NCBI GenBank assembly: GCA_963969595.1
Contig: OZ018408.1
Span: 3,159,823-3,223,822, forward strand
Origin: Neckera pumila
Lineage: Eukaryota; Streptophyta; Bryopsida; Hypnales; Neckeraceae
Reading direction: 5' to 3'
Length of the DNA stretch: 64,000 nt
The position numbers were made by a program, and so were the translations under genes. The notes under the pieces were generated by a model that saw only the letters and a list, made by a program, of their open reading frames with translations, did no database searches and was not told where the DNA came from. Positions 47,483 to 57,327 of this stretch are shown piece after piece; within the stretch, counting starts at the first letter, position 1, and every line of letters begins with the position of its first letter.

Positions 47483-50420
47483 TTAGAAAAGGGCTCGCAA
47501 CTCAGCAGCCTCAGCCGCCATTTCATCAAAAGTTCGATCCTTCCGCTCTTTGTCTAAATCCAGCTTCTCCGAGAGTTCCTTTTCCTTCTCATCAATCTGC
47601 AGCGTTTCGCAACACAAACTTGATCAAGATGGTCGAGCCAGAGGCTGTAGCACACATAAAGATGCACAGGCAAGATCCTAACCAATTCTCGTTACTAAAC
47701 ACTCATGGATTGAAAGTAATCTTCGGACAGAAGATGCTAAAATTCTCATGAGAAGCAAACTACTTCCGGTCACACTATTATTACTCATCTGTCGGAAACC
47801 TTTCTAAGCATAAATGACATTACTAAAATGGAGGAAAGTTAGTGTGGGAGGTTCACAATTAGTGCTGTAAACACTAAATATCGATGTTAGTGTAGAGCTT
47901 GCTTCGCAATGGTCGTGTGGATGCAATCCTGATCTTACCACATCATACACTTCATCGTTGTTCTCGAAGTCCCCTTTCTTTCTGGGAAGTATGTGGATAT
48001 GAACGTGAGGTACAGTTTGCCCAGCCAGTGCACCATCCTGAAATAATAACAATAATAACATATATTCAATGAATGGATTGACAACTTACAGTATCATCGC
48101 TTGAGAGAAGCAATGCTCGATTGGACTGATTGCTTGATCTAACCTCCCAAATTTTATAGATCCACCACGAGGGTGACTCCTATGTTTCCTAGCTAGAAAG
48201 ATCCACTTTGGAAGCTAATAGTCAACTAAACTAACTTCCAAACCATTGATTTCTATTGTTCAAAATCTAGGGTATGGTGTCTTCTTTCTAATGCTGTTAT
48301 AATGTGTAACTTAAAGAATCATAAATAATTTAATTCAAGTCTTATAAATATAGAAGTCACCAACATTGTCTACGTGGGCACTAAGGGGTTAAAGATGTAT
48401 TGAAATATTCCAGGACTGCATGGAGGGCCAGGTAGTGGGTAACAGTCAGCATACCTGGATAGCGAATGTCAAAGCTGTTGCTTTGAAGAAGGGCTCAATC
48501 TTCCGGCCAACTTGCTGAGCCGCGAGCCACAAGTCAGAGGCTTCCTCAGGAGTCAAATCCAGGAACCTGTGAACTACTCTCTTCGGACTGATCAATACAT
48601 GTTTTTACGCGTCAAGGCAAAAACCAAAGCTTAAGGCGTACTCTATCCACCAAATGGACAGCCGAGTATATCTCAAGAAGAACGGGAAAAAAGGGCAAAA
48701 AGGGAAAAGGGTGCTTGTTCATGCGGTTGGTATTTAGGGTTGATATTCTGCTAGACTGATTGACAATGCAAACGTTGTGCTTCCAGCAGTACCATCAAAT
48801 GAACCCTGAGTTTCCTTGACCCATACAGCAATCCAAAAAGTAGTCATGGAAATTGCCAGTTCTGAACTTCAAACCTCGCTACCATTTCTGTTAAAAATTA
48901 CTTCGGGATGGTCCGGATCTTACAAAGCTGGCAAGCAACAATCTCTTTTAGTGTAAAGGATATGACCTGCGCCCAAAAATAACCCCCAACAAAGTTGTTT
49001 TAGATATTAGTATACGAACTTGCGTTCATATTACCAAATTGGACAATGGTACATTTATCAGTGATATTGTCTCATGTTTGGTGTTAGGTAGAACCCACTA
49101 GAAAGTTGCTTGCTCTTATAAGTGGGACTTATGGCAGTGTAATCTCCTCAAGCTGAATATCAGATGAATAGCAATCTAATTCCCAAATGACGAAGAGAGG
49201 TATCATGATGGCAACAGCTCATACCAGGAACAACAGGCTTGAGGTTCACAAAGGCAAATGAGTGTTGTGTGGTAAAAAACACCTCCGTTGGGTCAATCTT
49301 GAACTTCCCAAAGTAGAGTGTCTTCTCAGCCTGCCAGTTCAACCCGAAGCTTGTAGTTTAAAAGATACTCCGTAAAAAATACCATCAGATCAAGATGGGA
49401 AGAAATGCAACATGGAGAATCTCCAAAATTTGTCCAGAACAAAAAGAACATCACTCTGTGAAGGGGTCCTTGCAATACATTTTTTTATTGCTTCACCTCA
49501 ACATTTACGTGCAAACTGAATCGAAAACACATGCAGGATTGAGAAAAAAGTCACGTGATAGGAATGCCATCAAAAGAAAGGTCGGACAAAATATATAAAT
49601 AAGTTAATAAGAAGGTGCAATTTGACCTGCAAGTAGGAGTATGGTTTTTACCTGTTCCGACACCTCATGAGGCGCATCATTGGAAGCCATTCTGGTCCTT
49701 TCTCTGGGCGAGGCTTGTCCTTGTAACACCCAACACCAAGTCATGCCAACAAAGTAGCGCACACACCTAGAGGACCTGATTGCGACACATACCTAAATCT
49801 AATACCACAACAACTTGCATGATGGGTATATCTAGTTTGGGGAATGTATGTCGCCTTAACATCAGAACTTGAGTCAGTTTTTAGGTCATCTAAGTTTATA
49901 AAATAAAACTTTGAAACCTTGTAACTTCGCATATGGTATCCAAATAATGCGCTAAAACCCTCATTGATTTGGTAACAAGAATATTTACAAATTTGACCAT
50001 TCTGACCTTAATTCCTAAGCAATCTAAAGTGCTTCATGCGAAGTCGCAGAGCTTACTGTTCTCAAAGGTCCCAACTCTCTACGGGGTATGCAAAACGCAA
50101 CGGCAGACCAACTATATAAGAACAATTCAAGCATACAAAGGAATTTACAAACACCAGCCCCAAACTGAGCTCTGTAATTCCACCCTAACCACAATCGTGT
50201 ACACACCATCCTGAATGGACGTAATAAACTCGGGTTTCTTACCAATAAGAGAACAGAGAGTCCTTGAAGGCTGCTCCTGCCGGATTTGGGCTCTGGAATT
50301 CGTGTTCGATTGAGGTCCGGATTGAAAGAATGCACTGCACCCAACGACTTCGACGACTCGACACTGGTAAATCTGGCTCGGAAGCAGCAGCCTACTCCGA
50401 AGAGTGGAGAAGCTCAGCAT
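47483..50420 (-). CDS. FHIT-type HIT-family hydrolase (bis(5'-adenosyl)-triphosphatase), organelle-type presequence
   Basis: Exons (minus) are 50243-50420, 49652-49719, 49225-49330, 48964-48966 (3 nt), 48455-48600, 47939-48037 and 47483-47596, together 237 aa. The HIT core reads [30 protein letters not shown], then [46 protein letters not shown] (catalytic His triad near residues 178-182) and a C-terminal helix [20 protein letters not shown] with [18 protein letters not shown] enzymes cleave diadenosine polyphosphates such as Ap3A. Residues 1-82 form an Arg/Ser-rich, acid-poor leader ([17 protein letters not shown]) fitting a mitochondrial or plastid presequence. An internal Met at 49690 ([10 protein letters not shown]) could give a cytosolic form. 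The junction between exons 3 and 5 uses a microexon and an AT-AC intron, listed separately. Confidence 0.88.
48601..48963 (-). other. U12-type AT-AC intron in the FHIT gene (363 nt)
   Basis: On the minus strand the intron starts |ATATCCTTTAC, a full match to the U12 5' splice-site consensus, and ends CCTTGACGCGTAAAAAC|. CCTTGAC fits the U12 branch site (CCTTRAC), with the branch A about 11 nt from the AC end, the usual U12 spacing. No AG lies near this 3' border, so a U2-type reading is not available. Splicing here restores PGHVLISP exactly. Confidence 0.8.
48964..48966 (-). other. Candidate 3-nt microexon (GTC) of the FHIT gene
   Basis: The preceding exon ends CCT G|GTATGAGC at 49225. The next acceptor is GGGCGCAG at 48967-48974, and only GTC separates it from the U12 donor ATATCCTTT. 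G + GTC + ATGTA reads GGT CAT GTA (G-H-V), the residues expected in the HIT fold after VVP. Without the microexon the frame is lost. TACTAAT, a U2 branch-like word, lies about 43 nt upstream of the acceptor. Confidence 0.7.
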
Positions 50421-50889
50421 CAGAACTGTTACAAGAGTGAAAGAATAGCATCAAACAATGGCAATTAACCCACAACTCAAAAAGCGATAGTTTGCTATCA
50501 TTTTCTATCCTTAACTAATTATTCATTGTGCATCTAACTCTTTGAAATCGCTGGTCTCGAACATTAGAAGAAGCTACGGCTGAAATGAGGTTGTGAACAA
50601 TGTATACAAAAGAAAGTATTGGGAAACAGTTATAGGGTTTGTGTTCTTCCGAAGAGAACAAGATCACATCTTTTAAGTTTCAGTTGATCCTTACTGCAAA
50701 TGGGTCCATGCCCAATTGGCCACTGCAAGCGATAATTTGACTAAACTGGAAAGCAAACGGCGATGAGAAGGGTCCTTACTAAGATTAAAATGCGAGATAG
50801 CCAAAACAGACTTCCAACACTTATTTTTTCTGACAAGAATCAGTGAGGATGCTTGAGATTTATAAGAAAGTTGCAGAGTTGCATTGAGG

Positions 50890-50930
50890 CATTGAACCCT
50901 AAACCCTAAAAAAACAACCTAAAACCCAAA
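50890..50930. promoter_or_regulatory. Telo-box-like AAACCCTAA repeats upstream of the FHIT gene
   Basis: AACCCTAAACCCTAA at about 50898-50912, followed by AACCTAAAACCC. The site is about 480 bp upstream of the FHIT start codon. Telo-boxes are known plant promoter elements of growth-related genes, but interstitial telomere-like repeats are also common. Confidence 0.3.
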
Positions 50931-50949
50931 CCCCTCCGTGTTTCTTAAA

Positions 50950-52520
50950 AGAGAGAGAAATTACCCAACCCCTTGCTTAACTCTAGAAGGACAAGCCTAT
51001 GACCACTGATTTCAATCCTCCCTCTCCTATTCATCACTCTGTTTGCTGCCATTTTGCAACCAGATACAAATGAACTTTTTTCTTAATTTATTTGTCAAAG
51101 ATGAAATCATACGTCTAATGCAAGTCATATTTTCAAATTTTTTGGGGAAAATCTGAAATTATCAGGAATGATTAAAGAAAAAAATGAAGAAAATTTATAT
51201 CAAATATAAAATATACTCAAAAAATCTGAAATTTTCATCATAGATGTATATTATAGTGTATAACATCATAGTATAAAACAAAGATATTTTGTCATTCAAA
51301 AAATTAGAAAATGAACAAACCATGGGTATAGATCTACAGTTCATTTTGCTACAAAATATTATAATCTATAAATTTTTCAAAATTTTGAATTGGAGTAAAA
51401 ACTTATAAAAGCCAATAATACCATAATGAAGGAATTTGCAATACTATTCACAAAAAATATGCTCAAGCAACTTTCCAAAATATATTGGATGAAAAAAAGA
51501 TTTTTTCCATCCAATAGTTTCAAATGAAATCATCCATCAAACACTTAGTGTCCGTGATGTCTTTCTAGGATTAATTAATGCTTGACACTGTTTTATGGCC
51601 ATCTGGTTGTATTCTATTCAATAAGGCCAAACCACTATGCCAACACCATAATGAAGGGACAACTCCAAAACAAACATTCCCCAATGCAACCCATTTCCGA
51701 CCACTTAAGGAATTATGCATGTTTGCAAGGCGGGCTTCTTCAGCGGGAGAATTTACTTGTGTGCAGAAATAGAGTTAGGAAGGTTTCTATATTTTTCCAT
51801 ATTTTTATTTCTTGAAACGCATTTACTATGAATTTTTTAATTAAAGATTCTTTTGGATCCATGTTCGTTATATAGACTTTTCTATTTCCAACCAAGGGCT
51901 GGTGTAAAATCCACCAAGGGTTGGTTATGGAACCATGCCATAATTAATAAGTGCTCATCTACTCCTTCATGGAAAGAGAATGGGCTACACAGTTAGGATG
52001 GGAGGGTAGTCACGAATGGGTTGCCTCTCCTAACCAAAATTGATCCTTCTTTATTTTCAACTTTGCTATTTTCTTTCAAAAATTCAAAAGTTGGCAAGAT
52101 ATAGAGAGCCCATAAGTTGCCTCATAATATATTAGAAGAGTTATAATTGTCATATTTTTTAAGCTTTGCAATCTATTTAATAAAAATTGGAATTCTCATT
52201 TTTGGCATGAAAGGTCCTTTTTTAATGCAAAAAATATTTTTTTTTATATTGTAACAAATTCTTTTTTTTGAAGTTTAGATTGTTGGCTTTATTTTAGGTT
52301 AGTTTATTTTTTTAAATCATTGGAACAGAATGAGGTCTGCAACCTTCCATTTGGAAATTCCAATATTGTCTCTATTTTTGGTCATAGACTAGGGACACCC
52401 GAATTGATTTGAGGCTATTTAGCTATTATTTTACAATAGATATGACCCGAATTTTTTTCTATTTCTATTTTTTGTCCATTTTCCTACACCCTATCAATAC
52501 CTTATCAATACCTTAAATGA
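50950..52520. other. AT-rich intergenic sequence, no recognised feature
   Basis: No gene is supported. Short ORFs at 51578-51815 are unrecognised. Confidence 0.4.
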
Positions 52521-52522
52521 GG

Positions 52523-52567
52523 CTGTTTGTTTGTTTGTTTGTTTGTTTGTTTGTTTTGTTTTGTTTG
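52523..52567. repeat. (GTTT)n microsatellite
   Basis: About eight to ten GTTT/TTTG units, breaking into TTTTG at the end. Confidence 0.95.
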
Positions 52568-52720
52568 TAGCGTGGACAACTTCTTGACCGTGCGACCCCC
52601 GGCTGCGTGCTTGGTACCGTCGGAAAGCTCTTGCTGAGGAGGGGTGCACCGGCTTGGTTTCGTGGCGTTTGGAGCGGTGGTGCAAAAGTTATTGAATTTC
52701 AAAGTATTTATTGATTAAAA

Positions 52721-52950
52721 AATTAGAAAATTACTTTTACTTTGATTTTGGTGGTGTTCTTGCTACTGGGAGTGGAACCGAGAGTTAGAAAATTGCTTTT
52801 ACTTTGATTTTGGTGGCGTTCTTGCTTCTGGGAGTGGAACCGGGAGTTAGAAAATTACTTTTGCTTTGATTTTGGTGGCGTTCTTGCTTCTAGGAGTGGA
52901 ACTGGGAGTGGAACCGAGAGTTAAAAAATTACTTTTCCTTTGATTTTAGT
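52721..52950. repeat. 62-bp tandem minisatellite, about 3.5 copies
   Basis: Units start at 52721, 52783, 52845 and 52919 and contain GAAAATTACTTTTACTTTGA, TTTTGGTGGCGTTCTTGCTT and GGGAGTGGAACCGAG. The third unit is 12 bp longer because GGAGTGGAAC(T/C) is doubled inside it. Confidence 0.9.
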
Positions 52951-53721
52951 TGTGGCAACGACACAGGGCACACTAGTGGTAGTTAAAATTGAAATTCTAC
53001 ATTGGATTCACCAATGCTATTAAGAATTTTTTTTTATAAATTTTAAAAGAAAAACTTTATAATTCCTTCTAAATTCAATTACAAGCTAAATATTATCATC
53101 TTTGAGTAAAATTTGTTGGAATGGATTTGAAATGAGGTTCTCTTGACATGGTTATTTTTTGAATATTTTTTGTTCTTTAAATCTAGAAACTCATTTTTGC
53201 AAATCTAATTTTGAACTAAAGTCAATGCAATTTTGGCTTGGTCAACCACTTGATGTGCTGTATTTCTACATTTGTAATTTTAGAAAAATAAAAATATGTA
53301 TTCTAATAACACCAATCCAACCAATAGGTAGGACAACGACTTAGAAAAATATCTCCACAAATTAGGATGACTTTCATCCAAGCAATGCCTTAAGTACTGA
53401 GTGAGTAATAAGTACAGTAGTTCGTCGTCAAGAAATCTGGCATCCCTATTGGAGGAGCGCAGCTTTCAAGCAACCCCAGGCACGCCCCCCAACACCTGGG
53501 GTGCACGACAAGTGTCGCAAGCTCCATCCACCACTTGGCAAACCCCCAATTCTCTTTTCCACTCCGTCTTGCCACAAGACTTCCAAGACTTCCACAATCT
53601 CTACCAAGCTTGCTTTTCAACTTTCACAGACAGATCCGCTTCTTCCTTCCTCCTGGGTTCTCGCAATCAATTCCAAAACCACAAAACAGTAATCTCTCAG
53701 GCAACAGGATTCACAGCGTCT

Positions 53722-56565
53722 ATGGCGATGAACGTGCTTGCGGGAAGCCCTGTCACCAGAGCTACAACTCCTTCTCTGTTTCTTTCTGGCGATTCCTCTG
53801 CACATATTCAACGACAAGCTCGTAGCCCTTCTCTCTCCTTTCCAGTAAGCTCTCCAACTCAATGTTCTCCAATGGGTTCTTTAGTTGTTTGTTTTTGTTT
53901 TCTAATGTTAGATGTTTGTAATTCTTCCTTTGTGATTGGGGTGGTGTGAAATGTTTGGAACCTGGAGAGAGGGTTTTGGGCTTTGAGGGTTAGGGTTCAA
54001 GTGCTTGTGTTCTTTAGTTGGTTGGTTTTTTTACTGTTTTTTTATTGATTTCTTTGCGGGGTTTGTTGGTGAAATGTGTAACAGCAGAGGTCGTGTAGAA
54101 GCATCACTGTTCGGAGCTCCAGATTGCCGCTGAATCCTAGGGAGGCTCAAGAAATGGCTGAAGGACGGGAGCCTGAGAAGCTGAATGAAGGTGGTGGTGC
54201 CGGGTAAGTAAGAATGAATGATCACTGTGTTTTAGGTTTGTTAGCTTCATTTACCCCCAAAAGACATTCAAGTTTAAAACGGTTAATGGTAAACTAACGT
54301 TCATTTTTTCTTTAGATTTTAGCACATTTTTGCTTGTACAACTATATTATTTCCGTCAATTTCATCGAATTGGTCGTAGAGAAAGTTCATTTTGTTAAAG
54401 ATTCAAGAATTGCTTTCGATGAATGAGAAGATGTTTGGAGGAAGTTTGATACTGAGTTATGCGTGGTTTGACATGATTGCAGACCCAGCCCCTTCCGATT
54501 TTTTCAGAATTTCAAGGACAGTCTTTTTCAGGATCACAAGAGACTGGAGAAAGAGAAAAATTTGGTACCTACTTCCACCTTCAACTCCTTCAGTCTGAAA
54601 TTTTTCTGTTTCTGTAGTATTTTGAACGCTTGAAATCTAGAATCAATGCGTACATGGTAATTTTTCCGAGCCATTGAATGACCATATCGTGCCATGTATT
54701 TTTGACACTTTCGAATTAAGACATGGAATGAGTTTGAAGCTCCAGACTGGACTGACAGAGTTGGGCTGTGGGGCTGGTTGTGTGCAGCCGAAAGGTGACA
54801 TCTTGTACACGGTTGAGAAAGGAGATACATTATATAAAATCTCTGATAGACACGGCTGTTCTCTCGAGCTTCTTGTGGAGGTATCGACAGAATATCAACA
54901 ATTTCTTCCATGTTCTCTTGTGGCCCTAGACTTGTTGAATATTCGCAAGTAGATTTTTTTTACCTCCTTCCTGTGCAATTTCTCAGATACGATTGCAAAG
55001 GGTGAACAAGAACCACTTTTATATGTATTGTATTTTCAGTGAAGGATATGCACTTAGTGAGGCCTACGATGTTATCATTGTCACATCTTGAAGCTTTACT
55101 TATTTACGTCTTTTGTTTGGATTCTGTGCGAATTGAGCTGGCATGGCATCTGGTTCTGTGTAGGCAAATGGAATCGAAGATCCCAACAACTTACGTGTTG
55201 GACAGGAGATTTGGATTCCTCGGACCTATCAGATTAAGAAGGTAAATTAATTTTGCTCGAGTCAATTAAACCTTAGAATGCGTAGAGACTTTTATTAGTA
55301 AGTTCACCTTGCTGCATATCAGATATTTAAAATTGGGCAAGGTCAGCTCTGGTATTCATTCTTTGCGTCAAGTTCATCATCCAACAACTGAAGATGATGC
55401 TTCCATGTCTTTCAATGTAGTATTAGTAAACTGATATTGAACTACTGTAGCTACGTAAAATAGACCTCTCCAACTTCTCTATTGTAGTGTTCACAAGACA
55501 CTGTCATTGGTTTCAACTGCAGGGTGACACGCTGTATTCCATCTCGAAGCAGTTTGGCATAAATATGGAAGCTATCCAGGAAGCAAATGGAATTAATGAC
55601 GCACATGTCATTCATGAAGGTATTTCCATTTCTTTTCTTCCTTCTCTTTCACTCTGAACCTTTCAATCGCACTACCTTCGGGGACAAATGGTTTCTTGCC
55701 AAGTTGTACTGACAATAAGAAGTTAGCACAACATGGCAGAAGAATATACGGGGAATATGAAGGTAGAGGGTTCTCTTGATTTGCTTGTGATCTAACCGCA
55801 GTAGCTACTGTAGCTCAATCCAGCTTACAGGCACCGCTCATGTAATGATTTGTAAGCTTTGGACCAAAGGGGAAGAGGCCTAATTGTATCCAACACATCT
55901 TACCTATAAATTCAGTTAAGTGAGAGCGTAAATTCTTACAGTGTAGGTTCTTATGAGCAGTGTCTGTTGCCAAGGTAGGAGGTCCTAAAACGGACCATTT
56001 ATCAGCTGATTGCATTTTGGGGGAAGCTAAGTTCTTGAAAGATTTTTCAGTATATTTTTATCGTAATGAAAGGTGGAATTGGCATTAATTCTTCACCCAA
56101 CAACGGAACCCAATATAGCAAAACTTCTCTAAAGTAACAGAACCTCTCTAAAGTATCCCAAATCCAAGTCGTTTCATATTTTTTGAACCTTGATGGAATT
56201 AGTTGAAACCCAGTGGTCACTAAAATGGACCATCTCCTGCAATGTACATTGATGTTTGATTGTGCCTGAAATGTAAACTAGTTGAACATTGATGGTTGAT
56301 GGTGCATTGAAGAAAGAAAACTGTGCCTCGGGTTTAGAGGACCACTTTACAGCCTAGTCCGATTTAGGACCTCCTACTTTAATCAAAAACTGATGAAGCT
56401 GCTACTTATTGGAAGATACGTCCACTTCGTGAGATTTCTACTTTTTTTCGTTCATAATGTGAAGTTTTATTCACTGTCCTCATGCTCTGACGAATTGTGG
56501 TGCAATTGGCATTTTCAGGAGATCATGTCTATCTTCCAGAGAACCCTTCCAGCCCTGCAGAATAA
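53722..56565 (+). CDS. Double-LysM protein with plastid-type transit peptide, seven exons, 212 aa
   Basis: Exons are 53722-53844, 54085-54203, 54483-54564, 54788-54880, 55164-55241, 55523-55619 and 56519-56565; all are GT-AG with matching phases. Residues 1 to about 60 (MAMNVLAGSPVTRATTPSLF, then Ser/Arg-rich RSCRSITVRSSRL) look like a chloroplast transit peptide. After a charged helical part (FFQNFKDSLFQDHKRLEKEK) come two LysM domains: residues about 112-158 (ILYTVEKGDTLYKISDRHG ... VGQEIWIP) and about 163-205 (KKGDTLYSISKQFGINMEAI ... EGDHVYLP). The protein ends NPSSPAE. LysM binds GlcNAc polymers such as peptidoglycan or chitin. With no signal peptide or kinase domain, this is not a surface chitin receptor. 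An upstream in-frame extension exists but has no ATG before 53722. Exon 2 has a CAGCAG tandem acceptor (54085 or 54088). Confidence 0.87.
55971..56381. mobile_element. AAGGTAGGAGGTCC-ended MITE, about 410 bp, in the last LysM intron
   Basis: The left end is AAGGTAGGAGGTCCTAAA; the right end, inverted, is TTAAAGTAGGAGGTCCTAAA. The interior is shared with 57630-57954 and 33117-33785. Relative to those copies it carries an about 70-bp insertion (about 56095-56160) containing two ACTTCTCTAAAGTAAC/ACCTCTCTAAAGTA words, related to the CAGTARGAACCTC family. Confidence 0.8.
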
Positions 56566-57082
56566 CATCGTGGAGACTTACATGCGGTAGATAAAACTAT
56601 TCTACGTAGGCATGATATTTTCAACATTTGCTGAAAATATAGAAACAACTCCCTCTGCTCTTTATTTTACGGAATCTTGCGTGTGCTTGTACAGAGATGA
56701 CGAGTTTGTAGTCCCTTGACTGTACAAAGTTTGACCACATCATAATCCTGTCAATGGACATTAGATTGCAACCCAGTAAATTTGTTACTATCGCCGAAGT
56801 TAAGGAGCTCAAACAGCTACGTAGCAGAAGACCGAATATTCATTAATTTTCCTTATGCTTACGTGCAGTAAGCAGATGGAAGGATTCTCTTCATCCGCCG
56901 CATGAACATATTTTTCAATACGGTATTCAAATCTGTATGTGAAGAAACACATCAACTTCACCCAGACCCTTTGTCAATTAAGCGTTCATAGCCAAATTTC
57001 GCACAGAATTTCTAGGTTTCGATGGAGACACAAAGAAGTCATGAACTCTTTTTCTAGCTCACATGCTAAACAATATACTTGT

Positions 57083-57266
57083 TACAGTAAGAACCTCTCT
57101 AAACTAATAGAGTTGGGACCGGTATGACACATCAAGTTAGAGAAGTTATTACATTAGGGAGGGTCATGATGTTCATATGTGGTTCATATTGTTAAGTTGG
57201 CAATTAATACTTCCTGACAACACTTTATTAGTTTAGAGAAGATTAACTTTGGGAGGTTCTACTGTA
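57083..57266. mobile_element. CAGTARGAACCTC-ended MITE, 184 bp, TA target
   Basis: The left end is TACAGTAAGAACCTCTCTAA; the right end, inverted, is TACAGTAGAACCTCCCAAAG. Inner arms pair TAAACTAATAGAG with TTATTAGTTTAGAG. It lies between the convergent LysM and GDSL genes and is a short relative of the 34836-35622 element. Confidence 0.75.
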
Positions 57267-57327
57267 CTGTCAACAGACTTCTACGTAGTTCAAATGATCG
57301 GAAAAATTAAATTGGGACTCCCTCAAT

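Noticed and set aside
48920..48966. Reading on from GTC without the AT-AC intron (GHILYTKR...)
   Set aside because: It stops within about 15 codons and lacks the HIT segment [13 protein letters not shown], which is found intact after the AT-AC intron.
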